A stretch of DNA of 5,478 nucleotides from Thiotrichaceae bacterium UBA7359 (GCA_905182825.1 CAJJDJ010000110.1:1-5478), one strand, 5' to 3'; counted from the stretch's first letter, positions 1-5,478 are shown. Program-made: numbers and translations. Notes: a model not told the origin generated them from the letters alone.

Positions 1-1739
1 TCTTTCAATTGCTTTGGATTAGCCTTTGATGGAGCATCGGTAAGCAAGCAACTTGCACTCTGTGTCTTTGGAAAGGCAATCACATCACGAATTGAATCAC
101 AGCCCGTCATTAGCATCACTGTACGATCTACTCCAAAGGCAATACCGCCATGTGGCGGACAACCAAAATCAAGTGCTTCCAACAGAAAACCAAATTTTTC
201 TTGGGCTTCTTCTTCACCAATTCCCAATAGCTCTAACACTGTAGATTGCATTTCAGCATTATGAATCCGAATTGAACCGCCACCCAGTTCAGTCCCGTTC
301 AGCACCAGATCATAAGCACGCGACAATGTTTTGCCCGGATCTTTTTTAATAGCATCAATATCCTCTGTATTAGGAGCAGTAAACGGGTGATGTAATGAGT
401 CCCAACATTTTTCATCTTCATTATAGTCAAACATTGGGAAATCGATAACCCACATTGGCGCCCATTCCTTCTGAAGTAAATTAAGCTCTTGACCTAATTT
501 ATTTCGCAACGCACCTAGTGCGTCATTAACAATTTTAGTTTTGTCTGCTCCAAAAAAAATTAAGTCGCCATCCACTGCTTTGGTACGCTCGATGATATTT
601 ATAACGACGTCTTTAGGTAAAAATTTCAATATAGGTGATTGCAACCCTTCAATACCAGCCGCAATCTCATTGACCTTGATATAGGCAAGACCTCTAGCAC
701 CAAACTGTGCAACATAATTGGTGTAATCATCAATCTGTTTTCTAGAAAGCGAATTACCGCAAGGCACATGCAGAGTTGCAACACGACCATCATCCATGTT
801 TGCTGGTCCAGAGAAAACCTTAAATTCGACAGACTTCATTAAATCGCTAACATCTATTAATTCGAGCGGGTTTCTAAGATCTGGTCTATCACTACCAAAA
901 CGTTCCATCGCCTCTTTATAGGTCATTCGTGGAAAGGGCAGAGGTAGATCAACATTCATTACCTTTTTGAATAATGAATGAATCATCTCTTCCATCATAC
1001 CTGTTATTTCATTCTCATCCATGAATGAGGTCTCAATATCTAACTGAGTAAATTCAGGCTGACGATCGGCACGCAGGTCCTCATCACGAAAACAACGCAC
1101 AATCTGGTAATAGCGATCCATACCAGACATCATTAATAACTGTTTAAACAACTGTGGCGATTGTGGCAGAGCAAAGAAATTTCCGGGATGTGTGCGACTA
1201 GGCACAAGATAATCACGTGCACCCTCAGGGGTCGCCTTAGTCAACATTGGTGTTTCGATATCCAAAAAACCTTTTTCATCTAAATACTTTCGCATCTCTT
1301 TGACTACCTGAGAACGTACTCGAAGATTATTTTGCATCTCAGGTCGGCGTAGATCGACATAACGATATTTTAATTTTATATCATCATGAACATTTTCATC
1401 GTCTAATTGGAAAGGTGGTGTTTTAGCTTTGTTCAATATCTTGATGCTATATCCTAAAATCTCAACTTCACCTGTGGGCATATGACTATTTATAGTGCCT
1501 TCTGGCCTTCTTCGGACTTTACCACTAATCTGAATAACAAATTCGTTTCGGACAGCATCGGCAATAGCGAATGGTTCCGCACGGTCTGGATCGAATACGA
1601 TCTGCGTAATGCCCTCGCGATCACGAAGATCAATAAAAATGACGCCCCCATGGTCACGACGGCGATGTACCCAACCATAAAGTTCAACTTTTTGGTCGAT
1701 ATAGCTACTATTTAGCTTTCCACAATAGTCACTGCGCAT
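1..1739 (-). CDS. aspS: Aspartyl-tRNA synthetase, bacterial type (3' end cut by window edge)
   Basis: Class II aminoacyl-tRNA synthetase that charges tRNA-Asp with aspartate in the cytoplasm. The frame is open from ATG at 1739 to the left edge: 579 full codons, against about 590 residues in E. coli, so roughly 15-20 residues and the stop lie outside. Domains in order: an N-terminal OB-fold anticodon-binding domain (starts MRSDYCGKL; residues about 1-105); motif 1 region with FLDIETPMLTKATPEGARDY; motif 2 with FRDEDLRADRQPEF near residue 217; the bacterial GAD insertion at about 300-405, containing FGSDRPDLRNP and FFGAD; and motif 3 with GGIAFGVDR near residues 530-540. I see no frameshift. 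His30 in RRRDHGG and Gly81 in RRRPEGT match non-discriminating AspRS enzymes, whereas E. coli has Leu30. It may therefore also form Asp-tRNA-Asn for GatCAB (inference). The ribosome site is weak (GGA about 9 bases before ATG). The gene sits 37 bases after the DUF502 gene, in the same operon. Confidence 0.98.
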   Translation of the reverse strand, partial: MRSDYCGKLNSSYIDQKVELYGWVHRRRDHGGVIFIDLRDREGITQIVFDPDRAEPFAIADAVRNEFVIQISGKVRRRPEGTINSHMPTGEVEILGYSIKILNKAKTPPFQLDDENVHDDIKLKYRYVDLRRPEMQNNLRVRSQVVKEMRKYLDEKGFLDIETPMLTKATPEGARDYLVPSRTHPGNFFALPQSPQLFKQLLMMSGMDRYYQIVRCFRDEDLRADRQPEFTQLDIETSFMDENEITGMMEEMIHSLFKKVMNVDLPLPFPRMTYKEAMERFGSDRPDLRNPLELIDVSDLMKSVEFKVFSGPANMDDGRVATLHVPCGNSLSRKQIDDYTNYVAQFGARGLAYIKVNEIAAGIEGLQSPILKFLPKDVVINIIERTKAVDGDLIFFGADKTKIVNDALGALRNKLGQELNLLQKEWAPMWVIDFPMFDYNEDEKCWDSLHHPFTAPNTEDIDAIKKDPGKTLSRAYDLVLNGTELGGGSIRIHNAEMQSTVLELLGIGEEEAQEKFGFLLEALDFGCPPHGGIAFGVDRTVMLMTGCDSIRDVIAFPKTQSASCLLTDAPSKANPKQLK

Positions 1740-1776
1740 TTATATATTCCATCTGGCCTGAATAAAAAGCGGAATC

Positions 1777-2430
1777 TTACGAGTCAGCCGGCATTTGCGC
1801 AACTTTATTACGCGTTAATTTCTTTCTCATTGGACCATCAGGAATAATTACGCCCATTGAGATAATAAATTTAAAGCCTTCCTCAACTGTCATATCAAGA
1901 TCGATTATCTCCTCATGGGATACCATGAGGACAAAACCAGAAGTTGGGTTAGGTGTCGTAGAAACAAATACAGCAACTAGATTTTCATTGAGTCCTTCTA
2001 TATCGATACTGACATATTCGTTGGTTAAGAAACCAATACTCCATATTCCTTTTCTAGGATATTGAAGCATAACGACTTTACGAAAAGATTTACCATTAGA
2101 ATCTAATATTGTCGTGGAGATTTGTTTCACGATGTTGTAAATCGATCTTACTAATGGGATACGATTAAGGATCGCTTCCCATAGCTCAAACAAGCGTCTA
2201 CCGAACAAATTCGCAGCAAGCATGCCAGTAACTATGAGAATGCTGATGGCCACAATGATGCCAAACCCTGGGATAGAAAACCCTAAGACTATTGCAGGTT
2301 GATACTCTGCCGGTAATAAGAGAAAGATATTGTCGAGTAAGTCGACAACTAGCTTCACAATAAAAACAGTTACGGCGAGTGGCAACCAAACTAATAGACC
2401 AGCAACAATATATTTTTTGATTGCGCCCAT
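1777..2430 (-). CDS. DUF502 family inner-membrane protein
   Basis: A 217-residue integral membrane protein of the DUF502 family, whose biochemical role is not established. Two hydrophobic segments are clear: about residues 6-28 (the YIVAGLLVWLPLAVTVFIV stretch) and about 47-72 (VLGFSIPGFGIIVAISILI). A soluble region follows with family hallmarks: NRIPLVRSIYNIVKQ at about 88-102, then TTPNPTSGFVLMVSHEEII and a final segment reading MGVIIPDGP. The length fits the family. The ATG at 2430 is preferred because it places GLLVWLPLAV just after a short basic start, as in relatives. No Shine-Dalgarno sequence precedes it. The upstream zinc-ribbon gene stops only 13 bases earlier, so translational coupling is likely (inference). 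The order zinc ribbon - DUF502 - aspS recurs in gammaproteobacteria (recalled, not searched), which supports the call but does not give a function. Confidence 0.93.
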   Translation of the reverse strand: MGAIKKYIVAGLLVWLPLAVTVFIVKLVVDLLDNIFLLLPAEYQPAIVLGFSIPGFGIIVAISILIVTGMLAANLFGRRLFELWEAILNRIPLVRSIYNIVKQISTTILDSNGKSFRKVVMLQYPRKGIWSIGFLTNEYVSIDIEGLNENLVAVFVSTTPNPTSGFVLMVSHEEIIDLDMTVEEGFKFIISMGVIIPDGPMRKKLTRNKVAQMPADS

Positions 2431-2443
2431 TTATCGAATTATA

Positions 2444-2770
2444 TTAATCAGCATTGTTGGAAGGTTTTGATGACTCTTTTTTCGTATCCGACTTACTACT
2501 ATTATCTATATTTTTAGTATTTGAATCGGTAGTTTTCTTATTGTCCAATTTATTATCATTACTATTTTTTATGTCTTTTTTTGGTGCTTTGTCTTTAAAG
2601 TCAGTTTCATACCATCCCGTGCCTTTTAATTTGAAAGCCGCAGCAGAAACCAGTTTAAGAAGGCTGTCTTGACCACATTCTGGACAAGTTTTAGCAGGTT
2701 TTTCATTTATTTTTTGTAGCATCTCTAGTCGATGCTCACAACGATTGCATCGATATTCATAAATAGGCAC
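2444..2770 (-). CDS. FmdB-type zinc-ribbon protein, GTG start
   Basis: A small protein (108 residues) of the FmdB/CxxC_CxxC_SSSS regulatory zinc-ribbon family. It starts PIYEYRCNRC, and the two CxxC knuckles (Cys8/Cys11 and Cys29/Cys32, the latter CPEC) should bind one zinc. The segment SAAAFKLKGTGWYETDF (about 42-58) is the usual end of the conserved domain. The rest (about 59-108) is a hydrophilic, Lys/Asn/Ser/Asp-rich low-complexity tail, probably disordered. A reading from the in-frame TTG at 2785 adds five residues, but GTG at 2770 is the better start. It puts the initiator directly before PIYEYRC as in the family, and GGAGG lies 8 bases upstream of it. Family members have been proposed as regulators, but no target is certain. 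It is the first gene of the operon with DUF502 and aspS. Confidence 0.92.
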   Translation of the reverse strand: MPIYEYRCNRCEHRLEMLQKINEKPAKTCPECGQDSLLKLVSAAAFKLKGTGWYETDFKDKAPKKDIKNSNDNKLDNKKTTDSNTKNIDNSSKSDTKKESSKPSNNAD

Positions 2771-2778
2771 TTGTAAAA

Positions 2779-2783
2779 CCTCC
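2779..2783 (-). promoter_or_regulatory. Shine-Dalgarno site of the zinc-ribbon gene
   Basis: GGAGG on the minus strand, followed by TTTTACAA and then GTG at 2770 (8-base spacing). It overlaps the TTG codon at 2785 and so fixes the start at GTG. It is the strongest ribosome site in this operon; the DUF502 gene has none and that of aspS is weak. Confidence 0.8.
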
Positions 2784-2811
2784 AAGATAAATATTCGCTA
2801 GAATACAGTAG

Positions 2812-2840
2812 AAAATAGATGTGTGACTAACTAATATCAA
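2812..2840 (-). promoter_or_regulatory. Putative sigma-70 promoter of the zinc ribbon-DUF502-aspS operon
   Basis: On the minus strand, TTGATA (2840-2835) is followed after exactly 17 bases by TATTTT (2817-2812). This fits a sigma-70 promoter about 40 bases before the GTG start. No other gene lies upstream on this strand before the divergent tRNA, so a promoter is expected here. Assigned by eye from consensus only. Confidence 0.45.
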
Positions 2841-2922
2841 GGTTTTTTTGAGCTTCTTACAGTTTATGTTTTACGCACAGCCATTTCTTGGGTATTATCG
2901 CCGCTTTCGTTGCATTGACATA

Positions 2923-2950
2923 TTACTTCTTGTCTTTACAACGGTATAAA
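2923..2950 (+). promoter_or_regulatory. Putative promoter of tRNA-Lys
   Basis: A good -10 box, TATAAA (2945-2950), lies ten bases before the tRNA. The best-placed -35 is TTACTT (2923-2928, 16-base spacing), which is a moderate match. A perfect TTGACA at 2915-2920 is 24 bases from the -10 box, too far for normal use. Initiation 6-8 bases past the -10 box would leave a 5' leader of only a few bases. The GC-rich CGGGCC stretch at the start region would fit growth-rate (stringent) control, by analogy with other stable RNA genes. Confidence 0.45.
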
Positions 2951-2959
2951 TCTCATGCC

Positions 2960-3035
2960 GGGCCGTTAGCTCAGCCGGTAGAGCAGTGGATTTTTAATCC
3001 ATTGGTCGGGCGTTCGAATCGCCCACGGCCCACCA
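2960..3035 (+). tRNA. tRNA-Lys (anticodon UUU)
   Basis: Full cloverleaf of 76 bases with an encoded CCA end. The acceptor stem GGGCCGT (2960-2966) pairs perfectly with ACGGCCC (3025-3031). The D arm is GCTC/GAGC (2969-2972 with 2981-2984). The anticodon stem is GTGGA/TCCAT (2986-2990 with 2998-3002, one G-U pair), with the loop TTTTTAA and anticodon TTT at 2993-2995. The T arm is GGGCG/CGCCC (3008-3012 with 3020-3024), with loop TTCGAAT. The discriminator is A3032 and CCA is 3033-3035. The sequence closely resembles E. coli tRNA-Lys. The T-rich TTTTCTT just after the CCA end may help transcription stop, though no classic terminator hairpin follows. No second tRNA is seen nearby. Confidence 0.98.
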
Positions 3036-3270
3036 TTTTCTTCAAAACACAATAAAACATAGGACCTTCTAAAATCATAACAGCCCATAACACTAAATAG
3101 ACAATGTATAGCTAACAAGAGATTCGATTTAAGCAATTAATCGAGTTACATTGTGGTTACCTAATTTCTTTTAAAGGTGTATAGATATTGATTAGAGAGT
3201 AGCTTAGGTACATGTTTAGAAATTGTAAGCTTTGATGTAACTGTTTGTTTGGTTAAAGAGTAATAAAATA
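3036..3270. other. Intergenic spacer after tRNA-Lys
   Basis: AT-rich, with no convincing ORF on either strand. The only structure seen is an imperfect inverted repeat at 3122-3146 (TCGATT with AATCGA, 9-base loop, extended by one G-U and one A-T pair). It has no T-run after it, so it is not a convincing terminator. The promoter of the gene at 3271 should lie here, but I found no well-spaced -35/-10 pair. Confidence 0.5.
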
Positions 3271-3501
3271 ATGTCAAAACATTTAATGATTGCACGATGG
3301 TCAGGCACGTTTATGGGCATAGCCGGGGCACTCTTAGTTGCTTCCAATATTGAAGCTAGTAAATATGGATTTCCTTTATTCTTAGTGGCCAGTGCCTTAT
3401 GGGGAATTGTGGCGTATTGCATAAAGGATTATGCGCTACTATTACTACAAGTTGTGTTTTTTTCTATTGATTCTTACGGGATATATAGATGGTTCATGTG
3501 A
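3271..3501 (+). CDS. Small three-helix membrane protein, possibly PnuC/PQ-loop-like
   Basis: 76 residues, mostly hydrophobic. Three likely membrane segments are visible: about 10-28 (WSGTFMGIAGALLVASNI), 33-51 (GFPLFLVASALWGIVAYCI) and 54-74 (ALLLLQVVFFSIDSYGIYR). There are few charges outside the N-terminus and the loops. The three-helix size and the ending SYGIYRW recall the repeat unit of PQ-loop/SemiSWEET proteins and the end of PnuC-type vitamin transporters. Such units work as dimers, but this is a resemblance seen by eye and the substrate is unknown. The start is the ATG at 3271; only a weak AAGAG lies upstream, at about 10 bases spacing. The gene appears to stand alone, between tRNA-Lys and an unrecognised ORF. 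The antisense frame over the same bases has no membrane or family pattern and is taken as a shadow. Confidence 0.75.
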   Translation: MSKHLMIARWSGTFMGIAGALLVASNIEASKYGFPLFLVASALWGIVAYCIKDYALLLLQVVFFSIDSYGIYRWFM

Positions 3502-3548
3502 TTCGAATTCAGTTCATCCCATTTCAGTACTCAATCAAACTGACCACC

Positions 3549-3566
3549 TGTAATTCTTGAATTACA
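3549..3566. repeat. 18-bp near-perfect palindrome, possible operator
   Basis: TGTAATTC and its exact reverse complement GAATTACA are separated by two bases (TT). No T-run follows on either strand, so it is unlikely to be a terminator. The size and symmetry suit a dimeric DNA-binding protein. It lies 47 bases after the small membrane protein gene and just before the ATG of the next ORF. Confidence 0.45.
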
Positions 3567-3592
3567 AAAATCTCTGTATCTTTAGCGGACCT

Positions 3593-3784
3593 ATGTATAC
3601 CTTCGACTCAAGTGGTAGTTCAAGACATGGTTTTACTACATTCAGCTTTAAGGGCTGCTTAATCGGACCTGTAACAATAGGCGAGCGTGTGGTGCAACCG
3701 ACTAACACCCAATTTTTATTGAATATAGCTACATTTATGACTTTAAAAGTAATGATGGAAGCAGCTAGGGGAAGAAGACATTAG
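3593..3784 (+). CDS. Unrecognised short ORF (63 residues), possibly a gene remnant
   Basis: I do not recognise this protein. It starts MYTFDSSGSSRHGF, has a middle part FKGCLIGPVTIGERVVQP, and ends in a mildly hydrophobic helix-like stretch (FLLNIATFMTLKVMMEAA) with a basic tail ARGRRH. There is no signal peptide or known motif. The frame is open back to a stop at 3551, so a TTG at 3557 could add 12 residues. That codon falls inside the palindrome at 3549-3566 and has no ribosome site, so ATG at 3593 is used here. This ATG also lacks a Shine-Dalgarno sequence. The balanced composition, unlike the AT-rich flanks, suggests real coding sequence, either a small gene or the 3' end of a decayed one. 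Confidence 0.4.
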   Translation: MYTFDSSGSSRHGFTTFSFKGCLIGPVTIGERVVQPTNTQFLLNIATFMTLKVMMEAARGRRH

Positions 3785-3822
3785 TCCTCTCTTTTTATTT
3801 TTGAAAGTTCATAGATTTAAAG

Positions 3823-4344
3823 TTACTGAGCATTCTCAGTTGTTTTATAAACATCTCCCTCAGTAAGAGACGATTTCACTTTATCAGTTAATGCATTAGT
3901 TATTTTATTTGTTGCCAATACTTGTCCCTCTTTCACACTATTTATCAGCTCGATCACTTCATTAATTCCATCACCCCCAATCGTTCCTGACACTACTTCC
4001 ATTTGACCATAATTCAAAGCGATCATGATGGGCAAAGTTAATTCTTGTAATAGGGAAGGATCATAATCAGTAGCGATGTTAGAGAAAAATGACATTTTAT
4101 TGTTTAATTCCTGAATCTCCACAGCTGCGATGGCAGCAGAGTCTGCATTAGGAAAACTGCATAAGAGACCCCCTCTCAATTTCTTTGATACTATACCAGC
4201 ATGCTTATTTACAAATTCCGTGATGACAGAGTTGATTTTTGAGATTTTTTGATGAACAAGGCCTTCCCCAACAGTTTCTATCAAATCAGAACTAGTGTTT
4301 ATCTTAGCAAAAAGTATTCCTAATGTGTTTGTTAAAAGTATCAT
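3823..4344 (-). CDS. Degenerate class III adenylate/guanylate cyclase-like protein (predicted pseudocyclase)
   Basis: 173 residues that follow a class III nucleotide cyclase domain from end to end. GILFAKINTSSDLIE (9-23) matches the usual LFADIxGST start. HAGIVSKKLRGGLLCSFPNADSAAIAAVEIQ (48-78) matches the HGGxVVKxxGDExxxxFPxAxxAxxAAxxMQ region. IALNYGQMEVVSG and GGDGINEVIELINSVKEGQVLAT (108-145) match the G-D-x-V-N-x-A-A-R-L and xxGQILxS region. The catalytic residues are lost: the first metal Asp is Lys14, the second is Gly58 (GDE reads RGG), and the transition-state Arg is Glu132. Asn128 and the base-contacting Asp125 remain. It is therefore predicted not to make cyclic nucleotides, and may bind a nucleotide or a partner instead (inference). 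The ATG at 4344 is used because an in-frame TGA lies three codons upstream. There is no membrane segment or extra domain. It lies 65 bases after the ferredoxin-reductase gene, probably co-transcribed. Confidence 0.8.
   Translation of the reverse strand: MILLTNTLGILFAKINTSSDLIETVGEGLVHQKISKINSVITEFVNKHAGIVSKKLRGGLLCSFPNADSAAIAAVEIQELNNKMSFFSNIATDYDPSLLQELTLPIMIALNYGQMEVVSGTIGGDGINEVIELINSVKEGQVLATNKITNALTDKVKSSLTEGDVYKTTENAQ
3825..3848 (+). terminator. Weak terminator-like hairpin between convergent genes
   Basis: ACTGAG-CATT-CTCAGT forms a perfect 6-bp stem with a 4-base loop (3825-3840). On the plus strand TGTTTTAT follows it, giving a modest intrinsic-terminator shape 40 bases after the plus-strand ORF ends. 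On the minus strand the hairpin overlaps the last codons and stop of the pseudocyclase gene and has no T-run. The stem is short and the T tract broken, so function is uncertain. Confidence 0.3.
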
Positions 4345-4409
4345 AAAAAAAACTCAACATTCCCCAATAATATTAAAATAGCTAAAACCATCAAAAAAAC
4401 AGAATACCT

Positions 4410-5478
4410 TCATGCATCCAAAACAATATCTGATTTCGGTGTTGAAATGCATGTCAAGCATTCGCCTTCCTCTATAGTAGCTCCTTGGGGTGAGAAATAT
4501 TCTACTTCTCCTTTATGCACAGGAAGCGCACAAGCACCACAATTGCCAGAACGACAGCCTGATTCAAGTGCTACTCCCATAGATTCTGCAAACTCTAATA
4601 TAGATGATGATGCTCCATCCCAATCCAACTCTTTATTAGATCTCTTAAACTTAACTGATACTTTTGAAACAAGCTTCACTTTATGTGAATCTTCCGACGC
4701 GACCTTCTTTACTGTGGCGGGGCCGAAAGCTTCAAAATGAAGTTTGCTATCAGACACTCCCCACTCTTTAAGGTCATGGACTATCGATTGCATCATTGGA
4801 GGCGCACCACAAAGATAAAAATCAAAGTTATTGGAAGGCAGTACACTTTTAAATAAATCAACACTTACTCGTTCTTTATGATGATAATGTTTAATCAAAA
4901 CATCTGAAGTAAGCGGACGGCTATAACATGTCTGCACATGGATATTATCATTTTCTCTATCAATGTTATTAATATGATCTAGCATTATATGCTCGTTACT
5001 GTCACGAACTCCGTAAAAAAACCAGACTTCCCTTTTTTGACCTGAGCTCGCCAGATAATTCAACATACTCAAAACAGGCGTTACACCGACTCCACCACCA
5101 ACTAGAACTATTGGATTCATATGTGCAGTATCTAGAAAAAATTGTCCTGACGGTGCCTTTACATCGACGATATCTCCTTCTTGTAATTCACGATGAAAGT
5201 AATTTGACATTAATCCACCATCAAGCTCAGGGTTATCGCGTGGAGGAGGAATCCTTTTTACCGTTACTCTGTAATAATCAGAATGGTTTGGACTATCAGA
5301 TAGAGAATAACACCGTGTGATTGGTTTCGTTTGACCCGGAATATTGACTTTAAAAGTTAAATATTGACCAGGCATAAAAGCAGGCAATGGCTTCTTGTCA
5401 TGTGGAGAAAAGTAAAAAGAACAAATACCTTCTGATTCAAGTACTTTTCCTTTAAGTATAAATTTTCTATATCCATCC
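4410..5478 (-). CDS. FAD/NAD(P)H oxidoreductase with C-terminal [2Fe-2S] ferredoxin domain (5' end beyond window)
   Basis: The frame is open to the right edge, so the start is outside; 355 residues are visible. The fragment begins DGYRKFILKGKVLESEG, the usual entry of a ferredoxin-reductase-type FAD domain. In order: FAD-binding domain with GQYLTF and RCYSLS (about 37-60); NAD(P)-binding domain with GGGVGVTP (127-134) and the late CGAPPMM motif; then the HFEAFGP linker and a plant-type ferredoxin domain (about 265-355) with Cys308, Cys313, Cys316 and Cys343 (CRSGNCGAC...LTC) for the [2Fe-2S] cluster. It should pass electrons from NAD(P)H through flavin to the cluster and on to an unseen partner. 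The FAD region resembles the reductase half of flavohaemoglobins and hybrid-cluster-protein reductases (Hcr). The missing N-terminus may hold another domain that sets the specificity. The in-frame TTG at 5387 is internal, because conserved sequence continues upstream of it. The product ends IVLDA, typical of these ferredoxin tails. Confidence 0.93.
   Translation of the reverse strand, partial: DGYRKFILKGKVLESEGICSFYFSPHDKKPLPAFMPGQYLTFKVNIPGQTKPITRCYSLSDSPNHSDYYRVTVKRIPPPRDNPELDGGLMSNYFHRELQEGDIVDVKAPSGQFFLDTAHMNPIVLVGGGVGVTPVLSMLNYLASSGQKREVWFFYGVRDSNEHIMLDHINNIDRENDNIHVQTCYSRPLTSDVLIKHYHHKERVSVDLFKSVLPSNNFDFYLCGAPPMMQSIVHDLKEWGVSDSKLHFEAFGPATVKKVASEDSHKVKLVSKVSVKFKRSNKELDWDGASSSILEFAESMGVALESGCRSGNCGACALPVHKGEVEYFSPQGATIEEGECLTCISTPKSDIVLDA

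Noticed and set aside
639..842. Plus-strand ORFs inside aspS (for example 53-244, 639-842, 1482-1715)
   Set aside because: They are shadows of an intact and well-conserved AspRS frame on the minus strand.
1729..1752. Seven-residue minus-strand mini-ORF (ATG GAA TAT ATA AAT GCG CAG TGA) overlapping the aspS start
   Set aside because: It has no ribosome site of its own and such short frames are common by chance; there is no leader-peptide feature such as repeated Asp codons.
2866..2949. 27-residue plus-strand ORF before tRNA-Lys
   Set aside because: No Shine-Dalgarno sequence, no recognisable protein pattern, and it runs through the tRNA promoter region.
2915..2950. TTGACA at 2915 paired with TATAAA at 2945 as the tRNA promoter
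   Set aside because: The 24-base spacing is outside the working range for sigma-70; TTACTT at 2923 is better placed.
3122..3146. Inverted repeat downstream of tRNA-Lys as its terminator
   Set aside because: It is about 90 bases away, has a 9-base loop, and no T-run follows it.
3216..3422. 68-residue minus-strand ORF opposite the small membrane protein gene
   Set aside because: No ribosome site and no domain pattern; the opposite strand has a clear membrane-protein pattern.
3013..3512. Possible attachment-site repeat: TTCGAAT of the tRNA T-loop recurs at about 3504-3510
   Set aside because: Only seven bases match, there is no integrase gene, and the repeat does not extend into the tRNA 3' end.

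Overview
The window looks like chromosomal DNA of an AT-rich gammaproteobacterium, with no sign of a phage or transposon. The evidence is a bacterial-type AspRS whose visible sequence runs parallel to E. coli AspRS, a tRNA-Lys(UUU) with an encoded CCA end that closely resembles the E. coli one, and the gene order zinc ribbon (FmdB type) - DUF502 membrane protein - aspS, which is familiar in that class. The AspRS carries residues expected of a non-discriminating enzyme (His30, Gly81). That points away from the enteric lineage and towards one that makes Asn-tRNA through GatCAB.

Left part (1-2840, minus strand): a tight operon is read right to left from a probable promoter at 2812-2840. It contains an FmdB-type zinc-ribbon protein (GTG start at 2770), a two-helix DUF502 membrane protein, and aspS, which runs off the left edge about 15-20 residues before its expected end.

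Middle (2841-3820, plus strand): a tRNA-Lys(UUU) gene is divergent from the operon and has its own promoter. After a 235-base spacer comes a 76-residue, three-helix membrane protein that may resemble half a PnuC/PQ-loop transporter. Then come an 18-bp palindrome and a short unrecognised ORF.

Right part (3823-5478, minus strand): two genes probably form an operon. The upstream one runs off the right edge. It is a flavin/NAD(P)H reductase with a C-terminal plant-type [2Fe-2S] ferredoxin domain. The downstream one is a single-domain protein with the fold signature of a class III nucleotide cyclase, but both metal-binding Asp residues and the transition-state Arg are replaced. It is therefore predicted to be a catalytically dead pseudocyclase. 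This pairing of a redox protein with a degenerate cyclase is the most unusual thing in the window. The two plus-strand ORFs and this operon converge near 3784-3823, where a small hairpin overlaps the pseudocyclase stop codon.
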